Below are positions 1 to 7,946 of a stretch of DNA of 43,027 nucleotides, piece after piece. The stretch's first letter is position 1. Every line of letters begins with the position of its first letter. The notes under the pieces are model-generated. The model searched no databases. It was not told the DNA's origin and worked only from the letters and a program-made list of their open reading frames with translations. Origin of the DNA: Gemmatimonadota bacterium (lineage in GTDB: Bacteria > Latescibacterota > UBA2968 > UBA8231). Position numbers and translations under genes: made by a program. The stretch spans positions 1 to 43,027 of the forward strand of contig JAPPEF010000189.1 in assembly GCA_028875335.1 (NCBI GenBank), given 5' to 3'.

Positions 1-237
1 CACTGCTCGAACCAGAGACCAGACATACGGGCCTGCTCATAGATAGACTCCCTGAGTACTTGTGCGAGACAAAGACGATGGCCACGCCCGCCTCCTGCGG
101 CTGGCGCAAGATGGTATTGGGGGCTTCGACCAGTTTTTGTTGTCTTGGGTCCAGTTTTGGCCGATCTGGTGCTTGATCTTGAGAGCGCGACGGTCCCAAC
201 TAGTAGCAGACGCATGCAGGCTCTCCACCGCCTGTGC
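1..237 (-). pseudogene. frame-broken gene remnant at window edge
   Basis: Read on the minus strand, an open frame starts directly after the stop codon of the E gene (240-238) and gives protein-like sequence (motifs WDRRALKIKHQIG and TQDNK). It continues naturally only after a one-base frame change at a run of five T on the plus strand (134-138), with LVEAPNTILRQ and GVAIVFVS. A further frame change near 60-70 gives VLRESIYEQAR up to the window end. No single frame is open throughout. The best explanation is a decayed gene, perhaps a transposase or another accessory gene, but I do not recognise the family. The evidence is only local coding appearance. Confidence 0.3.
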
Positions 238-2814
238 TTAGTACGCCACAGAAACCATCCTGAGTACATGCGCGTCTTTGACCTGAGCTCCCTCGATATC
301 AGTATCCACGCTCAACCGCACCAAATACAGACCCGGCGACACCATGCGTCCGCCGTCGTCCCGGCCATCCCACTCGATCTCATAGGTACCAGTGCTAAAT
401 GGGCGCTCTTGCGCGAGACGCCGTATTTGGCGGCCTCCTAAATCATAGACCTCGGCGGCCACTGGACTATCGTCGCCGACCCGCACGACGTTGAAGACAA
501 AGACCGTGCGGTCATTGATCCCGTCGCCGTTGGGCGAAAAGGCTTCCGGCAGCACCGCCACGTCCGTAAGCAGAGCGTTGTGCTCCACATTAGCGACAAT
601 AGTCGTGGTGTTGCCGACGACCTGCGTTAGGGCCTCCCCTGGGTCGATCCGTTGCCAGGTCCCGCCGCCGTCTGCGCTGCTATTGCGCAGGGCCGCCTGC
701 AACACTGCACCGGTGACAAAAAGTGCCGTCTCAAAATCTAGCCTCAGCACTTCTGTAGATCCATTGGGCTGTATCGCATCAAAGCGCACGTGCAGCGAGT
801 CTCGGCCCGTAGGCAAAATCTCGACCCCAGTCAGTGCGCTTGGACCCGTCTCGCCATCGAAATCGGCCACCCGACCGCCGTAAAGGCCCACCATATCCAA
901 CTCCATGTTTGACGGCGCGAACAACAACAACTCGTCGAAACCCGGATCGCGGCGGTCGAACTGCGGCCGCACGTACAGTGAAAACGGGCGTTGCACTCCG
1001 AGTTCGTCCACCACGAATGGGCCGACCTCTCCTAGCAGACGCTGCGCCACGGGATTGGCGAAATTGAGACGGACCGAGCGCAGCGTTGGGCTTAGCTCTG
1101 GATCTTCCGACAGCAAGGTCGCCTGCACTGTCAGGAACTCCCGTGGCGACGGCGAGGTAATCGGACTGCCCGCCGGGTCCTCGTAGGGCGCGCTCCAACT
1201 GCTCCAATCGCTGCCGGGCACCTGCTCGGCAACAGTGTCGCCCCTGAACAACGACAGTAGCTTGTTGTACTCGCTTTCGGTCACTTCTGTGCCGTCTTTT
1301 TTGAAATAGTGCAGAATCTCGCCCAATTCATTGCCCGTACGAGTCTGAATCAGCACTTGGGTGCCGGGGGGAGTGTCGGCATCCCACTCAATCGACAACA
1401 GGTTGCGGCTGCCGCCCAAGCGAATCAGATCTGACCGCAGCGAGACTTCCGGCTGGAAACCTTCGCCATAGAACTGCAATTCGGATATGTCCGCCGTGCG
1501 GGCACCAATGGCATTCAAGGTCCACTGAAAGCGGCCATACCGCGCCTTGATTGGCTCAAAATCGGCTCCTTCGACGCGGACGATGGGGCGCGGGTCTAGC
1601 TCCGCCCGAGTCGTCCACTGGATGCTCCCGTCCGGGGCCAAGGAGCCATCCGAAAAGTCCATCCGATAGTTTGGAAACAAGCTATTGTTGTAAATCATGC
1701 GGAAGGCGTCAATCCAATAAAACGAACCCAAGTCGAAGACCAACTCCAACTCGGGATCAGCCACCGCCGTGGAGACCCCGTAAAAGATGCGATTGAAGGT
1801 CGCCAAATCGCCGTCGACGAACTTGGTCAGGGCCAGCGGCTGCTTCGCATTGGTGGAGATGACGCCGCCGCGCGCGAGGATGCCGGAGGTTAGCTCGTCT
1901 CCTTCGTTCCATACTTCCAGCTCGGCCAAGCGGGGCAATTCCCGGCGAAAGTAGCGGATGCTGCCCCGGCGTTCTTCGTCCAATATGTCGTACAGGTCTT
2001 GGTCAACGGGTACCTCGCGGCCATCGGGCTGGCGCTTGAAGTGCTGGATCGCGCCGCGCGTCTCCTCACTGAGGGCTTCGTATTCATCGGCCGAGACTTC
2101 CGTGCCGAGCAGCCCGTCGGTATCCGTGACCAGAATTTGCACAAAGCGCACGGCCGCGGCCTGCACGGTGGGCTCCTGGTTCGTCAGATCGACAGTAAAG
2201 ACCCGCTGGCTCTTGTTTTTACTCAAGGTCCGCAACACGGTCTTAAAGGCCGGATTTTCGCTGGTTTGCAAACGCGCCGGCTTCAGTCCGTCGGAGATGA
2301 GCACTTCGAAGAGAAGAAAGGGATCGCCCATGCCCTCCTCGACAAAGCGCACCACGAGTTCTTTGGCAAAAACCACGCGGCCCAAGTCGATCACAAACCA
2401 CCACTGCGAAGCCAAGTCCCTGTCGGCCGAATGCGGATCGGGCTGCCAATAGGTAGTGATGTCGCCGTCGAGCAGATTGACCACATCGGCGACATTGGAG
2501 CCGGACTTGACGGCATCGGCGAGGACGATCTCCTCGGTCTCTTTACCGCCGAGGGACGCCGGTGGATTAAAGCGCAAGTAATCGACAATGCGGAACACTG
2601 CATTGGTATTTTTCTCAATACGCCGGGCGCGCACTTCTCCGTTCGGAGAAATCGTCAAGGTCCCTGGGGCAGATTCCCAATTCTGCCAATGGTTGCGGCT
2701 ATTGATCACTACCTGATTGCCGCGGACTTGGTGGCCGGCCTGCTGGGCGCACACGGCAGTCCCGGCCAGTGCGAAAGCTAGACCAATAAAAAGGACGCGT
2801 CCGAAGATAGTCAT
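238..2814 (-). CDS. E-type secreted discoidin-like protein with FlgD-like C-terminal Ig domain
   Basis: The 858-residue protein has a Sec signal peptide (residues 1-23, cleavage after AVCA). It has two discoidin (F5/8 type C)-like regions, about 95-225 (DGDITTYWQPD, VIDLGRVVFAKE) and about 300-450 (FVDGDLATFNRI, LVFDLGSFYWID, ISELQFYGEG). Between them lies a repeated small motif, Y-x2-L-x2-E-x-RG-x-I, at about 245-290. A WSSWSAPY module (about 540) and a further beta region follow. The last 100 residues carry AFSPNGDGIND, VYDLGGRQIRRL, WDGRDDGG and a VSVAY end, which is the FlgD_ig/CHU_C pattern. It is probably exported and held at the cell surface; the ligand is unknown. It is the last gene of the D2-D1-E series, 80 bases after D1. 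An RBS-like GGGGAA precedes its ATG. Its paralogue is E2 (34228-36759). Confidence 0.85.
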   Translation of the reverse strand: MTIFGRVLFIGLAFALAGTAVCAQQAGHQVRGNQVVINSRNHWQNWESAPGTLTISPNGEVRARRIEKNTNAVFRIVDYLRFNPPASLGGKETEEIVLADAVKSGSNVADVVNLLDGDITTYWQPDPHSADRDLASQWWFVIDLGRVVFAKELVVRFVEEGMGDPFLLFEVLISDGLKPARLQTSENPAFKTVLRTLSKNKSQRVFTVDLTNQEPTVQAAAVRFVQILVTDTDGLLGTEVSADEYEALSEETRGAIQHFKRQPDGREVPVDQDLYDILDEERRGSIRYFRRELPRLAELEVWNEGDELTSGILARGGVISTNAKQPLALTKFVDGDLATFNRIFYGVSTAVADPELELVFDLGSFYWIDAFRMIYNNSLFPNYRMDFSDGSLAPDGSIQWTTRAELDPRPIVRVEGADFEPIKARYGRFQWTLNAIGARTADISELQFYGEGFQPEVSLRSDLIRLGGSRNLLSIEWDADTPPGTQVLIQTRTGNELGEILHYFKKDGTEVTESEYNKLLSLFRGDTVAEQVPGSDWSSWSAPYEDPAGSPITSPSPREFLTVQATLLSEDPELSPTLRSVRLNFANPVAQRLLGEVGPFVVDELGVQRPFSLYVRPQFDRRDPGFDELLLFAPSNMELDMVGLYGGRVADFDGETGPSALTGVEILPTGRDSLHVRFDAIQPNGSTEVLRLDFETALFVTGAVLQAALRNSSADGGGTWQRIDPGEALTQVVGNTTTIVANVEHNALLTDVAVLPEAFSPNGDGINDRTVFVFNVVRVGDDSPVAAEVYDLGGRQIRRLAQERPFSTGTYEIEWDGRDDGGRMVSPGLYLVRLSVDTDIEGAQVKDAHVLRMVSVAY

Positions 2815-2887
2815 AGCGTTCCCCGTTGTGTTCTAAGGTGTTTTAACTCGTTTAGAGTAAGGAAATTGCACATCGTCCACCATACTC

Positions 2888-2918
2888 GGCTCCTTTAGTA
2901 TACTAGGGAGACGACCGC
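2888..2918. repeat. 31-base direct repeat, copy 1 (D1 end)
   Basis: These 31 bases match 4814-4844 exactly. On the minus strand they hold the last codons of D1, its TAA stop and an AAAGGAGCC ribosome-binding sequence. In this copy the RBS leads only into an ATG with 16 codons before a stop (2883 to about 2833), not into a full gene. This looks like the scar of a tandem duplication of the D gene. Confidence 0.8.
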
Positions 2919-4808
2919 TTGCCGGAAGGCTGGCCCCTTGTCGGTCTCGACGCTCACGCGCAGAATGTACAACCCAGGCGGCACCTGTTCACCGCGTTCA
3001 TCCCGCCCGTCCCACGCCCCCACGTACCGGCCGCTGGACGTCCAATCCGAACCCACCACGCCCACTAGACGACCCGACAAATCGTACACCGACGATTCCA
3101 CCGGCACCGGCCCCACCAAATTCAGCACATTACACTCGATCCGCACCGCGTCGTTGATGCCGTCGCCATTGGGACTAAACACCGACGGCATCAGCGCCAA
3201 GTCGCCGATGGTCTGCGCCCCCAAGCGGGTCAATCCCACACTCAACCTGTTGCTCTCGGAAAGCGCGTCCGCGTCTCCAGACTCTAGGCTCTGCGGCACC
3301 TCTTGGGGTTGATCGCTGTTGGAGATCCGCCCGGAAAACACCGTGCCGAACTTAAAGATCGCGGTCTGGAAATCCACCTCGATCAGCTCCGCGGTGCGCT
3401 GCGCATCAATCCTCGGTAGCTGCACGGCAAAACCGGTCTCGTCCAGCCGCACCACCTCAAAGGCCACCGGCTCGCCCGAAATCCGCACCTCATCCACACT
3501 CTGTGCCCGTACCGGCGTGTCAATGTCCAGCCGATCAAAGCCCACATCGTCGCTGGCCAAGACCGCCCGCAACTTATAGGTGAAGGCCGTAACCTCACCC
3601 GGAGGCGCGGCCGCAGGCGATATCTCGGCGACGGCTTGTTGCGCTACCGGCGGGATCGACACGGCAAACTGCACCCAATCCAACTGCCCACTGGTCTCTC
3701 GGCTCGACGAGAAGTCCGCACGCAACTGCACGTAGCGCTGGGGACCATCTCCGACCATCACCCCCTGTCCGGCGGTGAAGTCGTAGCCTCCCCAGAACGC
3801 CCAATTCTCCGTGTCGTGGGTAGTGCCAGCCCTCTCGCCGAGCGCTAGCTTATTGTACGACGCCAGCGTCAGGGGACGCCCCTTGGCGTCGAAGCGGGTA
3901 CGCTCGCCGCCGCGAAAGGTGGTCCGCCAATAGATATTCGGGTCCGCGTCCAGCCCACTGCGCATACTCAGGGCCACGCTGGCCCCTTCGTCCTCGCGCC
4001 CAGCCCATGTGAGCTTCCCCAAACTCGCCAAGGCCCCTAAGTCAATCACATTGGACACGTAGTCCGCAAAGGGCGCAAAGCCATTGCCATAGATTTCCAA
4101 CTCGGCGATCTCCCAGATGCCGCGCGTATTTTCCGCCGCCGAGAAGAGCACCCGTCGCACGGGCTCCGCCGGCAGGGGCAACTCGATGACAGCTTCGGTA
4201 TTTTCAGTTATATCGTAGATAATGTCGAAGTCCAGCTCGTCTCCCCAGCGGCCAAGGAGGAACTCGCGTGAGCCATCCTTGAGGGGATCGCCGTCGTTGA
4301 TGCCGATCCTGAAGGTCTCTACAAAGCGGTCCGTCAGGTGTTTGGTGCGCGGGAAAAAGCGAATCCTCTCTAGCAGCAGGGGCGCGCCAAAATCAAAGGT
4401 GAGGTACTTGTGTGGTGGCCCGTGCGAGGCAAAGTGACCGTCTCCGAGATATATGGTGTTCGGATCTTGGTCAAACATAAAAAGATCGTCCGCCTGAGGC
4501 GGCCCCCAGCCGATCCACACCAAGTTCAGAATCTGGCCGCCTTGCTCTTCGATGATCGGCACGAGATTGACCGACGAATCGAACCGTTGGGGGCGCACGA
4601 AATCGGGGTCGGACACCAGCAACTCCTCACGGCCGTGCTGCGCTGCGTCAATATCGCTCCAACTGATTTGCACGAATTCGTACGAAGTATCCAACTCCGG
4701 CGGCGGCAGGCTCTCGCCGCCGATCCGATAGATCGTCAATCCGCTCGCCGGACCGACCGCACCGATCCACAGGACCGCCCATACACACGCCGTTAAACGC
4801 CCAGCCAT
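2895..4808 (-). CDS. D-type secreted discoidin-like protein with FlgD-like C-terminal Ig domain (D1)
   Basis: The 637-residue protein has a signal peptide (1-23, cleavage after PASG). The mature protein starts with LTIYRIGG, the signature of the D family. Residues about 100-270 are discoidin-like: a DPNTIYLGDG loop, a LTFDFGAP strand, RFFPR, INDGDPLKDG, and IWEIAELEIYGNG at the end. Residues about 275-380 hold the shared middle module (RTRFDAKGRPLT, SYNKLALGERAG, NWAFW). A beta region follows (AEISP, GFDRLDIDTP, FGTVFSGR). Residues 542-637 form the FlgD/CHU_C-like tail (SVFSPNGDGIND, VYDLSGRLV, WDGRDERGE, VPPGLYIL) ending VSLVY. It lies 12 bases after D2 with an AGGAG site, so the two are co-transcribed. 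It is probably a surface-displayed adhesin or ligand-binding protein. Confidence 0.85.
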   Translation of the reverse strand: MAGRLTACVWAVLWIGAVGPASGLTIYRIGGESLPPPELDTSYEFVQISWSDIDAAQHGREELLVSDPDFVRPQRFDSSVNLVPIIEEQGGQILNLVWIGWGPPQADDLFMFDQDPNTIYLGDGHFASHGPPHKYLTFDFGAPLLLERIRFFPRTKHLTDRFVETFRIGINDGDPLKDGSREFLLGRWGDELDFDIIYDITENTEAVIELPLPAEPVRRVLFSAAENTRGIWEIAELEIYGNGFAPFADYVSNVIDLGALASLGKLTWAGREDEGASVALSMRSGLDADPNIYWRTTFRGGERTRFDAKGRPLTLASYNKLALGERAGTTHDTENWAFWGGYDFTAGQGVMVGDGPQRYVQLRADFSSSRETSGQLDWVQFAVSIPPVAQQAVAEISPAAAPPGEVTAFTYKLRAVLASDDVGFDRLDIDTPVRAQSVDEVRISGEPVAFEVVRLDETGFAVQLPRIDAQRTAELIEVDFQTAIFKFGTVFSGRISNSDQPQEVPQSLESGDADALSESNRLSVGLTRLGAQTIGDLALMPSVFSPNGDGINDAVRIECNVLNLVGPVPVESSVYDLSGRLVGVVGSDWTSSGRYVGAWDGRDERGEQVPPGLYILRVSVETDKGPAFRQAVVSLVY

Positions 4809-4813
4809 AGCTT

Positions 4814-4844
4814 GGCTCCTTTAGTATACTAGGGAGACGACCGC
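4814..4844. repeat. 31-base direct repeat, copy 2 (D2 end / D1 RBS)
   Basis: Identical to 2888-2918. In this copy the minus strand carries the D2 stop codon and the AAAGGAGCC site that really serves the D1 start codon at 4808. Conservation through stop codon and RBS argues for recent tandem duplication or gene conversion between D1 and D2. Confidence 0.8.
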
Positions 4845-6746
4845 CTGCCGCTGCGTCATCCCTCGATCCGTCTCCACACGCAAATCCACTACATACAATC
4901 CCGGTGGCAATAAAGCTCCTCCCTCATCACGACCGTCCCACACCCCCACATACCGACCACTGCCCAACCAAGACTCGTCCACCAATCCCACGCGACGACC
5001 CGACACGTCATACATCCAACACTCCACTGACGAGGGACCTGACAAATTTAGCACGTCACAGCCGATCTCCACCACGTCGTTGATCCCATCCCCGTTGGGA
5101 CTAAATACCCTAGGCACCACTGATAACGCTCCCAATGGACCTGAGCCCAACCCCGTCAAATCTACCCGCAACTGCTCACTGGAAGGCACCCCATCCGCAT
5201 CCCCCCAAGCCAACGCCTGCGGAACCTCCGCAGGATGCTGACTGTTGAAAACGCGACCCGTAAACACCGTGCCAAACTGGAACACCGACGCGTGGAAATC
5301 CACTTCTAACACCTCTTGGGTGCGCTGTGCATCCATCAAGGGCATAGCCAACACAAACCCGGTGTCGTCGCTCTGGACAACCTCAAAGGCCACCGGCTGA
5401 CCCGACAGACGCACCCCGTCCACACTCTGCACCCGTGAGGGCGTGTCGATGGCTAACCGGTCAAAGCCCAAATCGTCGTTGGCTATCGACGCCTTGACCT
5501 TGTAGGTGAACGCAGCAGCGGCTCCCGGCGGCACCACCGAAGGCATGATCTCAGCGATGGCTTGCTGCGCCACCGGCGGGATCGATACAGCTAGCTCCAC
5601 CCAGTCGAGCCGACCGCTAGCACGCTGACTCGATGTGAAGTCGGCGCGCATCTGCACAAACTGGCGCGGCCCGGCTCCAGCGATGGGCCCCTCGCCAGCG
5701 GCAAAGTCGTGTGCGGCACTCCAGAAAGCCCACGCGGCTGTGTCGTGAGTGATGCCCCCTCGCGCCCCTAATGCGAGCTTGTTGTATGATGCCAAGTTCA
5801 GCGGGCGACCCTTGGCGTCGAAGCGGGTGCGCTCGCCGCCGCGAAAGGTATAGCGCCAATAGGTATTGGGGTCGTCATCGTGGCCGCTACGCGTGCTCAA
5901 CGCCAGTGCGGCCCCTTCGTCCTGTTGGCCTGCCCACGTCAGGCTTCCGAGGCTGGCGGGGGCGCCCAAGTCGATCACGCTCGACACATAACTAGCAAAC
6001 GGCGCAAAACCATTGCCGTAGATTTCCAACTCCGCGATCTCCCAAATGCCACGCGTGTTCTCAGGCGCTTCAAATAGCAACCGCCGCACCGGTACGGTCG
6101 GCAGGGACATATCAATGACAGACTCGACGTTCTCGAAGACATTGTACGGAAGGTCGAAGTCAAAGAAGCTGCCCCGGATGCCTCGCCTGAATTCCCGCGT
6201 GTCTTTTTTAAGAGGATCGCCGTCGCTAATGCCGATGATGAAGCGTTGCACAAACCGGTCGGCCAAAAATCGCTCGCGGGGGAAGAAGCGAATGCGTTCG
6301 AGGAAAAAGCGGCCCCCAAAGTCGAAAACCAGCGATTTCTGGCGAATGACGCCGTAGTCCCCACCCCAATCGCCATCGCCCAAAAACGCCGTCGTAGGGT
6401 CGCCATCAAACATGGCCAAGTCGTTACCGCTAGCCGGCCCCCAACCGATCCAATCCAGAGCCAGCACCTGTCCGCCGAACTCTTCGAGGATCGGCACCAA
6501 GTTGACAGTGGGATCTAAGTGCAGCGGCTCGACAAAGCCGGTATCTATTTTTACCAATTCGGCCAAGCCGTGCCGCCTTGGGTCCACCTCGGCCCACGAC
6601 AACTGCACGAACTCGTAGGGAACTTCCAAATCGGGTGGGGGCAGATCTTCCCCTCCGAGGCGGATTACGGTCAGGGCAGCAACAGAAGCCGGCCCGCCCC
6701 AAAAACACCATCCAAATGCCAGAAGAATCCCAATGCGCTGTGGCAT
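4821..6746 (-). CDS. D-type secreted discoidin-like protein with FlgD-like C-terminal Ig domain (D2)
   Basis: About 641 residues from the ATG at 6746. An in-frame TTG at 6809 would add 21 residues but lies inside the terminator hairpin of the upstream gene and would bury the signal peptide (MPQRIGILLAFGW), so 6746 is preferred. The layout equals D1: signal peptide, LTVIRLGGEDLPPPDLE, discoidin-like domain ending IWEIAELEIYGNG, the module RTRFDAKGRPLNL with NWxFW-like AAWAFW, and a tail with RVFSPNGDGIND, DVSGRRVG, WDGRDEGG and VSLVY. D1 and D2 are the closest pair of D proteins by eye. It is the first gene of the D2-D1-E series. Little room for a promoter exists between it and the terminator at 6788-6826, so read-through from upstream may contribute. 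Confidence 0.85.
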   Translation of the reverse strand: MPQRIGILLAFGWCFWGGPASVAALTVIRLGGEDLPPPDLEVPYEFVQLSWAEVDPRRHGLAELVKIDTGFVEPLHLDPTVNLVPILEEFGGQVLALDWIGWGPASGNDLAMFDGDPTTAFLGDGDWGGDYGVIRQKSLVFDFGGRFFLERIRFFPRERFLADRFVQRFIIGISDGDPLKKDTREFRRGIRGSFFDFDLPYNVFENVESVIDMSLPTVPVRRLLFEAPENTRGIWEIAELEIYGNGFAPFASYVSSVIDLGAPASLGSLTWAGQQDEGAALALSTRSGHDDDPNTYWRYTFRGGERTRFDAKGRPLNLASYNKLALGARGGITHDTAAWAFWSAAHDFAAGEGPIAGAGPRQFVQMRADFTSSQRASGRLDWVELAVSIPPVAQQAIAEIMPSVVPPGAAAAFTYKVKASIANDDLGFDRLAIDTPSRVQSVDGVRLSGQPVAFEVVQSDDTGFVLAMPLMDAQRTQEVLEVDFHASVFQFGTVFTGRVFNSQHPAEVPQALAWGDADGVPSSEQLRVDLTGLGSGPLGALSVVPRVFSPNGDGINDVVEIGCDVLNLSGPSSVECWMYDVSGRRVGLVDESWLGSGRYVGVWDGRDEGGALLPPGLYVVDLRVETDRGMTQRQAVVSLVY

Positions 6747-6787
6747 AACGGCCTTGTGACTTGACTGAGGAAATGCGAAAAATATGA

Positions 6788-6826
6788 CAAAAAAGGACGG
6801 GCAGATCAATGAAGACCTACCCGTCC
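6788..6826 (-). terminator. intrinsic terminator of the CBM9-like gene
   Basis: GGACGGG (6795-6801) pairs with CCCGTCC (6820-6826). On the minus-strand transcript the inner bases also pair through two G-U wobbles, giving a 13-bp stem with a 6-base loop. The stem is followed by a run of six U (plus-strand A run 6789-6794). It lies 35 bases beyond the stop of 6861-7823. Confidence 0.85.
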
Positions 6827-6860
6827 TAACTACGGATGTTTGCTGCTTTAGGCGGGTGCG

Positions 6861-7823
6861 TTACCTAGCAACGGAAGCCTTGATATGGCCCCAGCTATCA
6901 TTCTCGACCGAGGTCGGGAGATTAGCGAGAGCGGCTTCGTCGAGAGGCAACAACACAAAGTCGGAAAACGAACCGGCGTTGCCAAAGATATCGGACTGGC
7001 CACCCAACGTCCACTTGGCCGTCCAGGGATTTCTGTCTTCGGCATCTTCCGGACCGTTGTCGTTATCGACGATCTGTAAACCAGCGCCGACAATGTCCAG
7101 CTCGACGAAGTCGTGCTGGGTGCTCAGGTCGGCACCCTGCCAGTTGAAATCGTCCCAGCCAATGGTGTACCACTCGGCTTGAAAATTGGCCTCAGCACCA
7201 TGGACGCCGTCGAGGTTGAAGGAGTCCGCGCAGCACTGGTAAGGCTCGTCGCCGTGCCAAGTCGAGCTGGACATCCAAAACCAGCTCCAGCCATTGGGAT
7301 CACTGCCAGACACGATGGCCGGCCAGCGGTAATGCGAGGTCTGGGTCTGACCACCGTTGTAGAGCTTTACCTCTTCTTCGCTCAAGTCGCCAGAAATGCC
7401 AGCGCCGCCAGCGTGGAACCAGCCACCGGAGTGGTCGGAGTCCAGACCGATCTCAATCGAGTCGTCCTGACCGCAGCAGCCAATGCCGCCGGCATCGCGA
7501 TCCCAAACGTCATCGAAGCGGTCAAAGACATAGTAGATGCGATCCAACTCGTCGTTCCAGCCCATGGCAAAACGGAAGAACAAATTGGAGCGGTCCTTTT
7601 CGCGCCCGACGTCGCCTTCGCCGACGATGATGTCGGGATTATCGCTGTCAATCCACACTTCGGCTGGCAGGACATCCCACTCAGAAATGTCGCCGTCGAG
7701 GACGGGCAGTTTGTCAGTCGGCCACTGGAAGGCACCATATATAGTCCCTTCGGGAATATGGGCAAAGGCAGACGAACTTATCAAACCCATAACAGCAGCC
7801 AGCACCGCAATTTTCTTGCTCAT
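6861..7823 (-). CDS. secreted CBM9/DOMON-like protein (copy 1)
   Basis: The 320-residue protein has a signal peptide (1-21, cleavage after SAFA). The body resembles family 9 carbohydrate-binding modules: LDGDISEWDVLP near residue 43, an FFRFAMGWND strand, YVFDRFDDVWDRD, DDSIEIGLDSDHSGGW, ending with a FSDFVLLPLDE strand. These modules usually bind sugars with aromatic residues; the protein is rich in Trp and Tyr. It has two Cys pairs (IGCCGQ and QCCADS). No catalytic domain is present. It has its own candidate promoter and a strong terminator, so it is probably monocistronic and well expressed, and sits inside the left surface-protein cluster. Its paralogue is 38944-39861. The exact ligand cannot be read from the sequence. 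Confidence 0.8.
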   Translation of the reverse strand: MSKKIAVLAAVMGLISSSAFAHIPEGTIYGAFQWPTDKLPVLDGDISEWDVLPAEVWIDSDNPDIIVGEGDVGREKDRSNLFFRFAMGWNDELDRIYYVFDRFDDVWDRDAGGIGCCGQDDSIEIGLDSDHSGGWFHAGGAGISGDLSEEEVKLYNGGQTQTSHYRWPAIVSGSDPNGWSWFWMSSSTWHGDEPYQCCADSFNLDGVHGAEANFQAEWYTIGWDDFNWQGADLSTQHDFVELDIVGAGLQIVDNDNGPEDAEDRNPWTAKWTLGGQSDIFGNAGSFSDFVLLPLDEAALANLPTSVENDSWGHIKASVAR

Positions 7824-7902
7824 GCTACAACCCCCTGTGTTGGTTGAATGAGTGATAAAAAACGCCCTACATATTAGGACGCATGGCGTGAAAGCGTCTA
7901 AA

Positions 7903-7929
7903 AAAATAATGAATCACCTCTTTTGTCAA
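7903..7929 (-). promoter_or_regulatory. candidate sigma70-type promoter of CBM9-like copy 1
   Basis: On the minus strand a perfect TTGACA (7929-7924) is followed after 15 bases by TATTTT (7908-7903). It lies 80-106 bases upstream of the ATG at 7823 and just after the stop of the upstream gene. The spacer is shorter than the usual 17 bases. The 5' leader contains a small GACGC/GCGTC hairpin. Confidence 0.4.
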
Positions 7930-7946
7930 GCGTTTTCTCGTTCGTC

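Noticed and set aside
7880..7902. GACGC/GCGTC hairpin next to a T run upstream of CBM9-like copy 1, as a terminator of the preceding operon
   Set aside because: On the minus strand the T run comes before the hairpin, not after it, and the stem has only five base pairs with an 11-base loop; it is listed only as part of the leader.
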